Of a stretch of DNA of 64,000 nucleotides, positions 43,283 through 55,029 are shown in pieces. The DNA is from Trissonchulus latispiculum. Its lineage: Eukaryota > Nematoda > Enoplea > Enoplida > Ironidae. A program made the translations under genes and the position numbers. The notes beneath the pieces are model-generated. The model was not told the DNA's origin. It was given only the letters and a program-made list of their open reading frames with translations, and did no database searches. Positions within the stretch are counted from its first letter, which is position 1, and every line of letters begins with the position of its first letter. The DNA is taken from contig JASAND010020284.1 of NCBI GenBank assembly GCA_030248195.1, positions 1 through 64,000 of the forward strand. The letters are read 5' to 3'.

Positions 43283-43960
43283 CAACCGGTAATATTATAG
43301 TGCGCCATTCTCTGAAACATCTCTGGGGACAGAGGTCCCAGAGCGTTTTCAGGAAGTGACGGATCTGTACCAAGCCTGCTAACCTCCAGCAGTTTCCCAT
43401 CCAACTCATTCTCGAACGCAATTGTGTTGACATCTACGCCTAGTCACGCGGACGCGCCTCCGGTGTCCTCAGAGGATCCGTAGAGGGCAGAGAATTCCGC
43501 CTCATCTTCGGACTCCGGAACGCCCCTTGGCTCGTCGTCGCTTGACACCTCGCTCAGGAGTGCTAGCGTCGCCACGTGCTGCGCTGCCCCGCGCCGGCGA
43601 GTCTTGCGCTTTTGGGCGCCTTTCTCACGGGCGGGTTCAGCGGAGGCACGTTCCTTGTCGGTGGGAGGCTGCACATCCTGACTGGTCGTTCTCCGGATGG
43701 GGGTCGCGAGGGCCTCGCGGCGCTCGGGGTCCTCCAGAGCTCGACGCACCACCAGTCTCGCTGCCTGGGTTGTCGGAAACACGATTCTCTCGATTACGGT
43801 TCCCGCGCCGTTCCTGGGAGGTTCCTGTGGGGTCGATGCATCGGCAGGAAGGCAGCTCCTGGTGCCGGTAAGGCGGGCAGAGGGGTTTGCGGGGTCAATA
43901 CCGGCCGCGCTCCCGCCTGTCCTTCCTTTCGCAACGGCGCTCCAACAGTGGTGTTGACGG
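43283..43960 (-). pseudogene. Basic/acidic unidentified coding stretch with in-frame TGA
   Basis: On the minus strand a GC-rich frame of about 170 codons (Arg/Lys-rich, then an acidic DDEPRGVPESEDEAE part) reaches a TGA near 43444. The same frame continues for about 53 codons (FENELDGKLLEV…PEMFQRMAHYN) to a GTGAGT donor at 43282. It could be a host exon with a mutation or part of a retroelement gag; no domain recognised. Confidence 0.4.
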
Positions 43961-43989
43961 CACCAGTGGTGGTAACAATGGCGTCAACA

Positions 43990-44480
43990 CATTAGTTTCA
44001 AAGATAGTGACGAGCGAATTCGACCTGGTATTTTCGCGCGCTGCCCTAACAACCAATTTTTAATGTCGCCGAGCGAAACGAGGCGAAACGGTAGCTCTTT
44101 TGTGTCAAAAATCCCTTCTTGACAGCAGGTAATTTGATCGGAAATTAGAACAAAAATTCGATTAAGTTGATGGCATTTTTACGCGGTGGAAAATTGATCT
44201 TTCCAGTGTCTACCTACAGCAAAGCAAGATCAGCGGAAGTCAATCCCACTAATCCCACGCCAATCCCATGGGATTGAACATCGGATCCCATCCCATCCCA
44301 TCATTTTTTCTGGTCAAATGTGCCTGCTGGCATTTTGACTTGATGAAAATTCGCTACCGTTTCGCCTCGCTTCGCTCGGCGAACTAAGAATTTGTTTCGT
44401 AGTATTTTCGGGCATTGCGCGCGAAACGTTTCCCAATTTTCCCATTTTTCGACCTTTTTGGGGTCATTTTCGCCTATATG
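43990..44480. mobile_element. Decayed MITE material with two GC-rich core words
   Basis: GTCGCCGAGCGAAACGAGGC near 44066 and CGTTTCGCCTCGCTTCGCTC near 44358 are inverted relative to each other. A TCCCATCCCATCCC tract lies between them (44227-44300). No target duplication was found. Confidence 0.5.
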
Positions 44481-45139
44481 TAATGTAAGGGCCAGACCGG
44501 GCCGGCCCTACCCCGATTTTTTTGTTTGACAAATGTCCTGGGTGGCTTCTTGATGGAAAGTGATGAACTCACCGAGCTCGGATGCTCGGAATCACCCCAC
44601 ACGGTTGGATTGCCGCTGGCTGGTCCTCACGTGTCGCTTTGCTCGATGGTCCATTTCAAATCAGTCGATGGTGGTTGTTCCTTCGCTCTCCGTGGGCTTT
44701 TTCGGTGTTACGACTGATCCCTCATGTTTTCGTATTCCACTTCGCCATGTCATAGCCGCAATCCGTGCGAAATGCTAAGCAAGGCATCGGCAATGTCCGT
44801 TTGGCAGGCAAAGGTCCAGCTATTGATTGCTCGCCTAGCTAGTGGATAGCTAGCAGCAAGGCGCCGCCGTGGCCCATTAGTAATTCTGGAAAAAGGGAAA
44901 TGGTATAGCATTCACGTTTGGCATGAGTTTTGTTATGTGAACATAGTATACATTTCAGTAGGTAGGACAGGGGATTTTTTGCAGTTTGTCGGTCAGTTAT
45001 TTTCGAGCAGGTTAACCACGAAGACGATGCCCATCGTAAGTAAGTAAGTAAGCAAGGTAAAATAGGTAAGCTAGGGAGGTAACAAAAGTCTCGGATTGGA
45101 TTTAGGTTGTTCGTTCTTGTCGCCGTTATCTCTTTTCAG

Positions 45140-45310
45140 AGAAACGACATCAATCAACGCCCAGGTGGACCCGAATTGCGACCCAGCTGTGATACCCGAC
45201 GAAGATCACCCAACTGTGATCGCGTCGTTCCCCCTCCCTTGGGGACCTAAATCACCATCACCGGTCGCCGCGCGCCGACGTATCGTGCGCCAGGGTGGCT
45301 TCAACGTGTT
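45140..45310 (+). CDS. Candidate exon, unidentified membrane protein (exon 1)
   Basis: Acceptor ctttttcag-like; the frame ETTSINAQVDPNCDPAVI… runs to GGFNVL followed by gtgtgt. The Pro-rich segment has no family match. Its exit phase does not fit the next exon perfectly, so one boundary is wrong or they belong to different transcripts. Confidence 0.4.
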
Positions 45311-45362
45311 GGTGTGTATTCTCCGGGCTGTTAGCTTGCTCAACTAACATTCTTGTATTCAG

Positions 45363-45553
45363 TGGTCATCCAACAAGTAATGTTCATCCTGCTGGCCCTC
45401 GGAGTGTATCCCATGGTCGGCGCCATCAACGCACGGCACATGGCTGGCTATGTGGTTGTGCTGCTGAGCATTCTGGTCTTGCTATACATGATCCTGTACT
45501 TCAATGTCATTGTGCCGATTCAGTATTGTATTCGACCGAATATGAATGCAATG
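45363..45553 (+). CDS. Exon of an unidentified multi-pass membrane protein (exon 2)
   Basis: The acceptor gtattcag and a strong GTGAGT donor bound a frame with two hydrophobic stretches (VMFILLALGVYPMVGAI and GYVVVLLSILVLLYMILYF). It exits in phase 0, matching exon 3. The protein would be an integral membrane protein; I considered transporters but cannot assign a family. Confidence 0.55.
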
Positions 45554-45767
45554 GTGAGTCACCTTAACGCGTTAGCTTTCTTTTGCTTGTAGGCTGCTTC
45601 ATCTGGTGTGTTATTAATTCGATATTTTCGATTTATTGCTTCGATACAATTTCTTGCTATTATCGGCTGTTACAGAGGATTACTTGAGTCAAAGCGTTGG
45701 CCATTGAATTAAAATCTTTGCAAAACAAACTGAAATGTAAGTATATACTACGCATTTTTGGTTTCAG

Positions 45768-45850
45768 CAATTCACCGCAATCGAAATTGCGAAGTACGCA
45801 CCGATATTCCTGTTCACGTTTATCCTATTTGCTGAACTGGGCCGGAGGAC
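45768..45850 (+). CDS. Exon of the membrane protein (exon 3), 3' end lost or unclear
   Basis: The acceptor ggtttcag in phase 0 is followed by AIEIAKYAPIFLFTFILFAE, another hydrophobic segment. About 45840 it collides with the zinc-finger frame, which uses another phase, so an insertion may have truncated the gene here. Confidence 0.5.
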
Positions 45851-45853
45851 GCC

Positions 45854-46384
45854 GTGTTCTGGTGTGTCTACTGCACGTGGTCGTTCTTCGACCCGGATCG
45901 CTACATCACCCACGTGCTGGAAGATCATGCGGACGAGCCACCGCAGTTCTTCTGCCGTCAGTGCGAAGAGATCTTCGAGGAACCGGATGAGTTCATGAAG
46001 CATGACACCTGTGAGAAGCAGGTGGCCATTGAACCTGGGCAGTCCCTGTACGCGACCCAGAAGGCGCGATACGGGCATACCACCAGGAAACCACTGATCC
46101 CGCCTGAGCCTTCACGCCCCCGACGCGGTCCGCCGTCTGGATTCGACGATACGCCGATGGCACCGAATAATCCGGACTACGGCCGGCAGCCGTTCTACCC
46201 GTTCAAATGCGTCGTGTGCGCACAGCTGTTTCAATACCAGATGTCCTACCAGCGTCATCTGTACCGTTTCCATGGCGACGGTCGCCATGAGGAGGATCAC
46301 GAGTCGCGCCAGCAGCGCAAGGCTCGCCGGATGATGCAACGTGGCTACGAGCCGTGGTACCTGAGGGAGCTGAAGCGACTGTGA
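45854..46384 (+). CDS. C2H2-type zinc-finger protein, first frame
   Basis: 176 codons with paired Cys-x2-Cys elements: FWCVYCTWSFF…H (first), FFCRQCEEIFEEPDEFMKH (second) and FKCVVCAQLFQYQMSYQRH (third), the last with a full C-x2-C-x12-H-x4/5-H pattern. An Arg/Lys-rich C-terminus follows. The next frame starts 10 bp downstream on the same strand in a related style, so they form one unit. Dense, GC-rich coding without introns resembles the broken polyprotein at 3-3159. Element-borne is my inference. Confidence 0.6.
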   Translation: MFWCVYCTWSFFDPDRYITHVLEDHADEPPQFFCRQCEEIFEEPDEFMKHDTCEKQVAIEPGQSLYATQKARYGHTTRKPLIPPEPSRPRRGPPSGFDDTPMAPNNPDYGRQPFYPFKCVVCAQLFQYQMSYQRHLYRFHGDGRHEEDHESRQQRKARRMMQRGYEPWYLRELKRL

Positions 46385-46393
46385 GGCGGCAGG

Positions 46394-47338
46394 ATGGATC
46401 GCGGCGATCGAAATATAAATCTGGAGGATTCAGAGAGTGAGTCGTCTTCGGACGACTCGGAATCCGATGAGGACATCATCATCGACGGAGCGGAGGTGGA
46501 GGATCAGGGTGGTGACGGCTATTTTGGGGATGGGAAGCATGCGAAGGCGAAACAACCAGAGGTCTTCAATTGCCGCGAGTGTGACCGGGTGTTTCAGTCG
46601 AGATAGGCGTTGACCTATCACAAACGACGTCATGTCGAGGATCGGGAGAAGGCGGACAAAGCGCGACGGGAGGAGGTCCAGGAGCTGGCACATCGCGTTC
46701 GCTTCCAGTGTCCTGATTGCGCCGAGTATTTCCTTCAGCTGGATGACCTGAACAACCACCGGACGGACAAGGATCACTGGGGTCTGGCTGAGGACACGCT
46801 CAGCCTGCTAATGCCGGATGGCGTCATGCCGACTGAGGGGGAGGATGGGGAGGATAATGATGCGGAAGAAACCGCGGAGCCGATGGTCACCAGGAAGAAG
46901 GGCACGGTCACTATTCGTCCGGAAAAAGGCAAGGAGGATGCCAAGGGGTCACCTGCCAAGAAGGGATCGTCGGGTGGCGATGAAGCTGCAAAGGGGGCGA
47001 AGGGGAAGGGAAAAACTGCGACTGATGACTCCGGGACCGAAACAGAATCTGAATCGGTCACGCTTTCACCTCGGGTTGCCCGTCACCGTGGGGCGGCAGG
47101 TGCTGAGGCACCGGAATCTCCCAAGAAGGCTGCCTCAGCCTCCCCACGCAAATCCGGGAGGTCGCCAGCCCGCAGTGAGCCTGCCGACGCTCCGGAATCG
47201 CCTCCCAAGCAAAAGAAGTCCGCGTCTGGTGCGGACACTCCTCCACCATCCCCGCCTCGCACGAGGCGAGCTGATAAGGGAGCGGAACCGGAGAAGGAAG
47301 CGCGTGCCCCTCGCCAACTAAGGAGTGCTGATGCTTAA
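46394..47338 (+). pseudogene. Acidic zinc-finger protein interrupted by one TAG
   Basis: The frame starts MDRGDRNINLEDSESESSSD with an acidic Ser/Asp tract. It continues into a C2H2 finger whose middle is cut by a TAG (46604-46606): C-R-E-C-D-R-V-F-Q-S-R-stop, then ALTYHKRRH in the same frame. A second finger (FQCPDCAEYFLQLDDLNNH) and a long Lys/Ser/Pro-rich tail (to 47338) follow. Restoring a single residue would rebuild the finger spacing, so the stop is a point mutation, an error or a readthrough site. Confidence 0.65.
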
Positions 47339-47841
47339 CGATGGTGGCAGGGTGGCAACAGGCGTGGCCATGCTGTGGTTTTATTATAAGGAATCCATGG
47401 CGTTAAGTTTACGCTTGGAAGGATTTTGCGTGTATATTGTGTTAGCTTGGTCGGTGTGTGCTTTCTTGCTTTTTTTACTTTTTGGGATACTGATTATTTC
47501 GGCTTTCATTTTACATATTAAGTAATTTGCTTGATTTCGATGTCTGTAAATTATGCGTGACTGTTTGTTGCCTTTTTCAGCGAAATTGCATTCAGTTTTT
47601 TGGCGTGAAGCGTTCATTTATTGCTTCATCACGTAGGATGTACTGAAAAAATGAACGTAGTCTGATTTGTTGTGAGTTGTCAATTGTGTCCTTTTATTCG
47701 TCGAATGCCGAATCGATCTGTAATGTTATCGCTGGAGCTGATCTTAATCCAAACTCGAGAAACTCGTTGTATAAACTGGATGGCTGCAAGTATTCGGTAG
47801 TACGTAACCTAGCCTTGTTCCTACTATCTTGACTGTGTAAC

Positions 47842-48120
47842 TGTGCATTTTGCACTTTCGCCGGAGCGAACACGGTCCCGGACCACAGCAAGGCACAGGT
47901 GTTCCTCACCAATCAGTCCAGTGCCACCTAGAAGCTGTTGGCCAACCTCGCCGCTCAACAGTCCCCACCGAAGGACATTCACCAGCTGTCGATGAACGAG
48001 ATCGTGAGCTTCATGAAGGATCAGTACGACCCTCGACGATTCATCGTGAGGGAACGGTTCAATTTCTGGAGCGACATGCAAAGGAAGCCGGGGAGACGAT
48101 CCAAGAGATGGCAGCCACGG
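47842..48120 (+). pseudogene. Gypsy gag fragment
   Basis: The frame with FMKDQYDPRRFIVRERFNFW matches the Gypsy capsid 'F..P......RF.F' pattern. After a one-base shift near 48095 the neighbouring frame continues GETIQEMAA, the expected 'K-x-G-E-x-x-x-E' sequel. A TAG interrupts the upstream part near 47928. No other part of the element is adjacent. Confidence 0.7.
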
Positions 48121-48129
48121 TTTTTTAAA

Positions 48130-49240
48130 TGTAACTTTTGAACGACAAAAGATTTTTACTTACTTTTTTTTTATTTTTTGTGGCCACTAAGTCCCCTAAA
48201 CGCCTACCAAGTTTCAAATTCGTACCTCAAAAAATGAGCTTCGTTTTGAGCGCACACTGTAAACTTACAGGTGTTTCGTGTATTTTTTCCTGCCACTTAT
48301 TTGCGAAACCACTCGGGAACGACAGCTCGTAGTGAAATGAACTTTTTTTGTTTGAAAGGTCTCCTGACGGCAATTTGAGCCAGCTGGTTTTCGTAATTGT
48401 AGCATTTCGGGTTCGCTGGCAATTTGCCAAAATGTGGTTTTTCGTGCAGTCAAACGCAAATAATTCTTGACGGGTAACTTTACAAGTCATGCTGTAAAAG
48501 CAAAAAATGATCATGTGAATTGGCTTCATATGCTGTGAAAACGTGGTTGATGTGCTGTTTACCAGTGGCGAGCAATATGCGCGTAAGTGCGACAAGCAAC
48601 ACCTCAAGGCTCACTGCATTCAGGAATGTTTCTGTTTTATTTCAGGATGACACTATTTAGCATAAGGCTTGCCGGTGCGATGTTCCAGGCCAGGTGCAAA
48701 TTTCAAAGCAATTGAATAAACTTCACTAGAGTTATTGGATGATCCTTTTCAATGCCTTGCGCTGTGCGATCTGTATGCACACAAACGTACATAATATGTG
48801 CATGCACAGCCACACATAAAGGTGATGTTTCAGCAGGACTAGTTGAAGGACCGTTTATTTCTTCCTTCTGTAACAGCTATATATATGTAATGGAAAAGGC
48901 AAAATAAAACCTAAAGGGCGCAAGGAAAAGCTCAATCTGTAGTAGGTCTTGGTTCTTGAGGGAATTGATCTGAGTTTTTAATGTGTTGGTTATGAATGGT
49001 GTGTTTGCGAAATCTTGATGTGAACCATGAAACGTCCAAGCATTATATAGAGTAACTGTCTTGCAGTTACCAGAGTTGCCAGTCAGCGTGAAACCCCCCA
49101 GAAATCCGTTATTAGGGGCATAGGTTCTAGTGTAAATAGGAAGAATAAGGCATAAAAACAGTACTACGCGCACGCAAACGACACAAAAATGGAATAGAAT
49201 CTCAGTAGAACGTAGTTTAAGGAAACTTAGGTAGGTCATC
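48130..49240. other. AT-rich intergenic DNA
   Basis: No exon, repeat edge or retroelement motif recognised. A small AACTG/CAGTT hairpin lies near 49052. Confidence 0.3.
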
Positions 49241-49849
49241 AGCCAATAACGGAGGGGTCGCTACCCTTCCCGGGTCAGTAATAGGCCCTAATACGGTTTT
49301 CCGTATAATGGAGGAGTCGTTACTCTTCCCAGGCCTCGAATAAGGGCCTCACATTATCAAGAAAATCCTTCTGAAACTGTTTAAAATAGTTGAAAATCAT
49401 CAAGGAAATTAAGTTCAAAGAAGGCAGTTGCTCAATAACCAGCAATTTAACAAGAAACTTCGAGTTTAAAACGTTTTACGCAGTTAATAAGTGTGAATAT
49501 TGGAAGATGGGTCAAAATAGGGCCACAATTCGCCCAGTAGGGGCATGAAATAGTGTTAATTAGTGTTCATAGGTACTAATTAGGTATATTCTGCATTAAT
49601 TAGGTAATAATTAGTTAATTAGTCATAATTTTTGGTCGAAATATAAGTTGGGCTTATCTGAAAGGCAATTCTCTGCTGACTCTAAAACTCCAAACCCGGT
49701 CGCCCAACTCCCAATATTGCGAAAGTTATGAGTGAAAGAAGTTTTGTTTAAATTACATTTTAATTTTGTAATATTGGCCTTGGGTGACCTTCTAACAATA
49801 CGTAACTATGTGTGAGGTTACGCCCATTCATGTTTCCATTCACACCCCC

Positions 49850-52800
49850 AGAGCCTCTGCTGGCTCTCTCCCAGCAGAGACTTGCCTCGCAGAAAGGATC
49901 TTAACACATAACTATAGTGTGAAATTACGTTCGGAGGGGGCTTACCTCCCTCCCTAATAATTCAAAAGAAACGAAAGTAGTTAATCTTAGGTAAGTAGGT
50001 ACGTAGATTAAGAATATATAAGTTTTATTTTCTGAAAAATTACGTAGTTGTTAGTATGCATATTTTTTTTATGCAACAATTGCCCTTCCATTTCCTTTCT
50101 AGCGAGACTCAGAGTCTTGGCGAGGAAGGACAATTGTTGCTAGAGTCAACGGGCGGCTTCCCTTGTCTACGGCCGAAAGGTCAAGTCCAAAAAGAAAGAA
50201 AGGGGCTTGGAGACAAGGGAAGGCCCAAAAATAATAAAAACAAATTTTACTAAATAACACTGCCAAAGTGGCAGTTAATATTTATTTTTCTATACTCGGC
50301 CCCGAGTGGCCTTTATTTCGTGCAATTTTGTTTTTCAATTCTTTTAATTCCATTTTTAAAGCTAGTAACTTCCCCTTTGGTTACCTTTACGTGGTAACCA
50401 AAAAGTCTGCAAAGTTTCCCAAAATTCGGCTTGGGAAATCCATCAAATTTGGGGTCAGTTGGAGGGTAATAACTCCAATTGCTCGTTAATCTCCCCTCCA
50501 ACGGACCAGCCGCTTGGCCAGCCCGACTTGGGCACATGTATTAACATAGGGAGCTTCCAGAAGTTTCTGGAAGCCCCAATAAAAATCAAAAGACACCCGC
50601 CTGAAAAGCAAACACCAGTGAGCTGTCAGACTCCTGTCAGCTCACTGGAAATCTCAGACTTCCAGTTAGTGTTCGTCTGAGACTCGGCCGAGAGCGGTCG
50701 CTTATTTCCCCCCCAATTAGCACGTCTTCCCGTTGTGCCAGCGTTTTGGCCGGGAATAAAAGACGTGCTTTCCCTGGTTAGGTACACGAGTTAGGGTCCT
50801 CCTCTGACCACCGCACAGGTCAGAGGAGATGAACTGAGACAACACGACGAACACCGCAAGTTGAGGGCCATATGAGCGCATTATGCTCGGCCGAAATCTC
50901 ACACTTAGGAACGCATTCTAGGGATTTTTCAAGAGGCCCCTTTGGCCTAAAACTTTACTTTTTGTGGCCTTCTGGCCTTTATTTAAAAATAACGAGTGTC
51001 AACCAAGCCACGGCCTGAATGGCCTCAATTTGTGTAGGGGCCTATGCCCAAATATTTTGTGTGTATAGATGTCTTTTTTGGGGTTTATAATCATGAACTG
51101 GGATTTTGAGTGGGGACCCACCCCTAAGTTGAGGTAGGAGGTCCCTTGGTTACGACCTCATATTAAGAACTGAGTTAATTTAGGGACTGTTTTTCCCCAC
51201 AGCCGGCAATTAGGAATTGCCGGCCATATTCGCAAGAATAGGCGCTACTGAAGCAATATTATTGTCTGTAATTATGTTTTGTGCTTGTGAAATGTAACCA
51301 TTGTCGGCATCAAAAATGTTAGGAACTAAAAAAGGGAATCTGAAGTGTTTTAACTGTTAATTATCAAGCTGTTTTAAAGGGAATGGCCGAATTCCCCGTG
51401 TTAATTTAATCAATCTGAAGCTGTCCTTAGCGGAAGTATCTGTGTGATGTGTTTCTTTAGTAATAATTGCCTGAGCAATTATTACTCGTTCCGTTTTCAA
51501 TCCAAATTACCAAAGTTCTAAAAATCCTACAAAATTTTCTTTTATCAAAGTTATCAAAGTTCCAAAGTTTGAAACAAAATACGGGTTAATCTAAGTTAAC
51601 CCAAAATTAGAGCAAAAATATGCATACTATAAGTAGGTAGGCCTTGTTAAAAGAATAGTTAGGAAGTATTATGTTTGTATAATCGTATGCGTCAATATTG
51701 TTGGGATTTATTGTATGAATGAGACCCCCCAAATTTACGTAAGTGGCTGCCTGGGTAAACCCCTCATGGAGTGTGAGGTTCCAGAGCTAGCCTTCTTTTG
51801 TAGATTGCGAGTGAGTAATCAAAATCGTATAATTGTGAGTGTGAATGAGGGCATACCATGTAAACCCCCTTTGTTGATAAGGGTATTGGTACTGCCAGAA
51901 TGAATGAGTAAAATAGTCAGATAGTAGGCAGGAAAATGGGCCAAATTGAGTAGCAATTTGGACCCCAAAACATAAGTAAATTGAAATCTGTTATGCTTAT
52001 TAGTTGTATGTGTAATCGCTGTAAAAGTGCTAATTTCGGGAGTGAAAGTCATAACAATGCGCATAGGAAAGAAAAGGGGTTTTGGCGGTTTAGGCAGGTT
52101 TGGCAGCCTAGGGTCACGGGGACCCCCATTAGGTCTGCCAGACCTGCTGGATTCCCGGCCATCCGTGTAGGTTGCCCTGCGATTAGGGGACGGATGGGCC
52201 GCATTCACGGAATCCAGAATTAGCCAAATCAGGACCAGAAAAGAATAGTTTAAACTACTGCGAAATTAATCCAAAAGCTTAGTTTTACATAGCAAACATC
52301 CAATTAGCGAATTAGTAGCTTATTAAGTACTAGGTAGGAAAATGTCTGTAGTTTTATGGTATTAAGTAATTGAAGTCTTTAATAATTGGGCAATAGTTGG
52401 GATTAGTTAAGAGAGAGCTATTAATGGGCTTGGCTTAGAACTAACATGGGTTCACGGTCGTTACCGTAATCACAGAAACTCCCATGTAAGAGGCAAAAAG
52501 ATGAACCAAGCTAAGAGAAAAGAAGTAGGCCCGAGCTGAGATTCGAACTCAGGTCCTCTGGATTAATGATCCAGCGCTCATCCATTTGAGCTACTCGGGC
52601 TACAATTAGAACAAGGTTAAGCCAGCCTATATAAGGAAGCAATTTAGCAACCCAGCATGTGTGCATTTAAGTAATACATTAGATGTGCTAATTATGCATA
52701 CGTGGAAGTAAACTTTAATTAAGTTTTCCTCACTAATTAATTAACATTTTTTGGTGCTGTAAGCACAAAAAATGTTCAGTTTTTCAAGCTCTACAAGAAT

Positions 52801-55022
52801 ATGTAATTTTCACTCAAATTTGTTTTCATCAAAGTTTCGCTAGTTTATATGCCAGTTTTGCTTAAAATTCAACAAGCTCAAGTGAAAGGGTGGTATATTG
52901 CGCGTCTATCACTCGGCTGGCTGCCAGGGTTGCCAGCGCCGGATCGAATAGCGGTTCGGTACGGTTCCCCGAGCTTCTTAGGTAGTTACGAGGAAAAGTA
53001 ATTAGCTATTTAGTTCGGATAGGTCGGTAGGTCGGTAAGTAGGGACTGCGTAGAATGGCTGCTGAGACAGTGAGTGAGTGAGTTTTTGCCTTTTTGCTCG
53101 AAAGTGATCAAAACTAATAACATGCAAAAACTCACTCCCAGTCAGCCAGTAGGTTCCATTTTAAGTCTGCTATTTCAGTCCCAAACCTGCAACTAAATAG
53201 TAATAAGGAGGTTACATTAAAACACCAGGTAATCAAAAGTTAACATCAATATTAAGTAGGCATTAGTTGGTTCACATTAAAGTAGGCTTTGGCTAGTTCG
53301 CAGGGTAATATTAATACTAAATAGGCTTTAGCTAGTTCGCAAGTTAACACTAATATTACGCAGGCTTTAGTTAGTTAATATGAGTAGGTAGGTAGGCATT
53401 AGTTAGGGCACTCATTGTAAGTAATTAACAAACGACCATCTTCCAATATCGGAAAAGCACTCCAAAATGCCCAGTTTCGTACACATGTTTGAAGTAATCT
53501 TTGGGTCACGGGAAATGAACCCATTTCCCGTGACAAAACATCAAAATCAGGCCAAAAGAACAGGCCGAAAATGTTAATATACACCAGTGCCATAAGTTGC
53601 TCTGAAGATTGTGTAAGATTTAACTAGAATCAGTATTTTACATCAAAATGGCCCTAGAAGGCCGGTCAGTGCAAGGAAAGGACCAAAAGCAAATGAAGTC
53701 TGAATATAGGTTGCAAACAGCACAGTTTCTGTACATTGCTCAAGAACAGTTCGTGTAAATTACCAGTTCAGTTAGGCCCAGCCGGGCCCAAGGTGGAAAA
53801 CTTACGAATCAGTTCATTCAAGCCGATATTGCGGCAAGTTTAGCCAAATTCTGATGGTACAAATTAGTGGAGGCCAGGAAGGCCCAATTGGTGACAAGAA
53901 GTTACCAGAAACGGTTAATATTGTCAAACCGGCAATAACCAGCAGATTTTAGTCAATTCTTCAAGTTACAAGTTCAAATGGGGCCCAAAATGCACATTTT
54001 GGGCCTAGAAAGCAAAGGAACGAGTAATGGTTGCTGGGTTCGATTCCCGCACCATAATCTTGTACTAATGGGTTTTAACCCATTTGATTCAGGTGCGCGG
54101 ACAGTCGCTGATCCGGATTCGAAGTCGTGAGCAATCCAGTAGTGGAACAGTCAGTGGAAGCGTTCAGTCGTGTCGTGGAACCAGTAGTCAGAGTCAATTA
54201 GTGCCTATCTAAGATTGTTGGATCCGGAAGTGATCCCAGGAAGTGAACCTTGTCAGTAGCCTATCATTCGTGGAACCTATCACTGTAGGTACATTGTGGA
54301 TTTAGACCGCAGCTAGGGTCAAGAACAGAGACGACTTCGCAGGCACCTGAGTTCAAGTTGGGAAACCAAAACCGTCTGAAAGTACTGTATACTTGTTGAC
54401 TTTTGAACCGTTCGTATAAAATGGCCAATTTCACCCTATTCATCGTTATCTGTTCTGGAGCTATGCTCCCTTCGTCTCTGGCTTGAGCTTAGCATTCAGC
54501 CAGAGCCAACAGCTAGTCTGAAGACAGAAGAAGCCATCAGAGCTATATTGAACTTTGTAGTTGTAGTTGTAGGTGTAGTTGTTTAAATTTATATTAATCA
54601 GGAATAAGTAAGGCAGAACCAGGAAACTCCCCACTTTCTCTAGTTCCTTAAAAAGCCAGTTCCGTACAGTAACCCTGTCTAGGTGTTGGAGCGGACCTTC
54701 GGGAAAGCAGTGTCCAACGATTCGGGGACTCACCCATAGACCGACCCCAGGTTTATATTAGTTAATAATTGTTTGTTTGTAGTTTGCTGATTTGTAGTTT
54801 GATAATCCGTTTGTAAGGACGGATAAAGAGTCGCACAGCACAAGCATATAGGCGCACGAGAAAGCATATAGGTACTTGGTTAGCAGAGAGTTGGAGACAG
54901 TGTAATAATTAGGTAGTGAAGACAGAGTTTAGCAAAAGGAAGAAGAAGAAGTGTAACTGAACCTTGTCCCTAACCTAAAACCTATAACTTGGGTAATATT
55001 ATCCTAAATTAGGATAATATTA
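49850..55022. other. Gene-free region studded with perfect short hairpins
   Basis: No convincing coding frame occurs in about 5.2 kb, but at least twelve different perfect inverted repeats with stems of 8-13 bp and short loops do. Examples: 49855-49879, 50376-50402, 50553-50574, 50615-50648, 50719-50769, 50799-50828, 51203-51223, 51459-51486, 53505-53534 (13-bp stem, 4-base loop), 53982-54005 (11-bp), 54067-54084 and 54995-55021 (13-bp). Their sequences are unrelated to each other. A nearly perfect one at 52743-52776 has a one-base bulge. One tRNA-like gene lies inside. Function unknown. Confidence 0.7.
52529..52600 (-). tRNA. tRNA-like gene, formal anticodon ATT (Asn) with C33
   Basis: The minus strand folds into a full cloverleaf: acceptor GCCCGAG/CTCGGGC, D stem GCTC/GAGC, anticodon stem CTGGA/TCCAG, and T arm CTGAG-TTCGAAT-CTCAG. 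All stems are perfect. The anticodon loop is TCATTAA, giving ATT at 34-36, but position 33 is C instead of the nearly universal U and animals normally use GTT for Asn. It may be a tRNA-derived repeat head with A and B boxes intact, or an unusual tRNA. Confidence 0.7.
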
Positions 55023-55029
55023 ATAATAA

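Noticed and set aside
45140..45850. Glutamate transporter (EAAT) exons
   Set aside because: Hydrophobic pattern and a GGFNVL phrase were suggestive, but no signature transporter motif is present and exon phases only partly agree.
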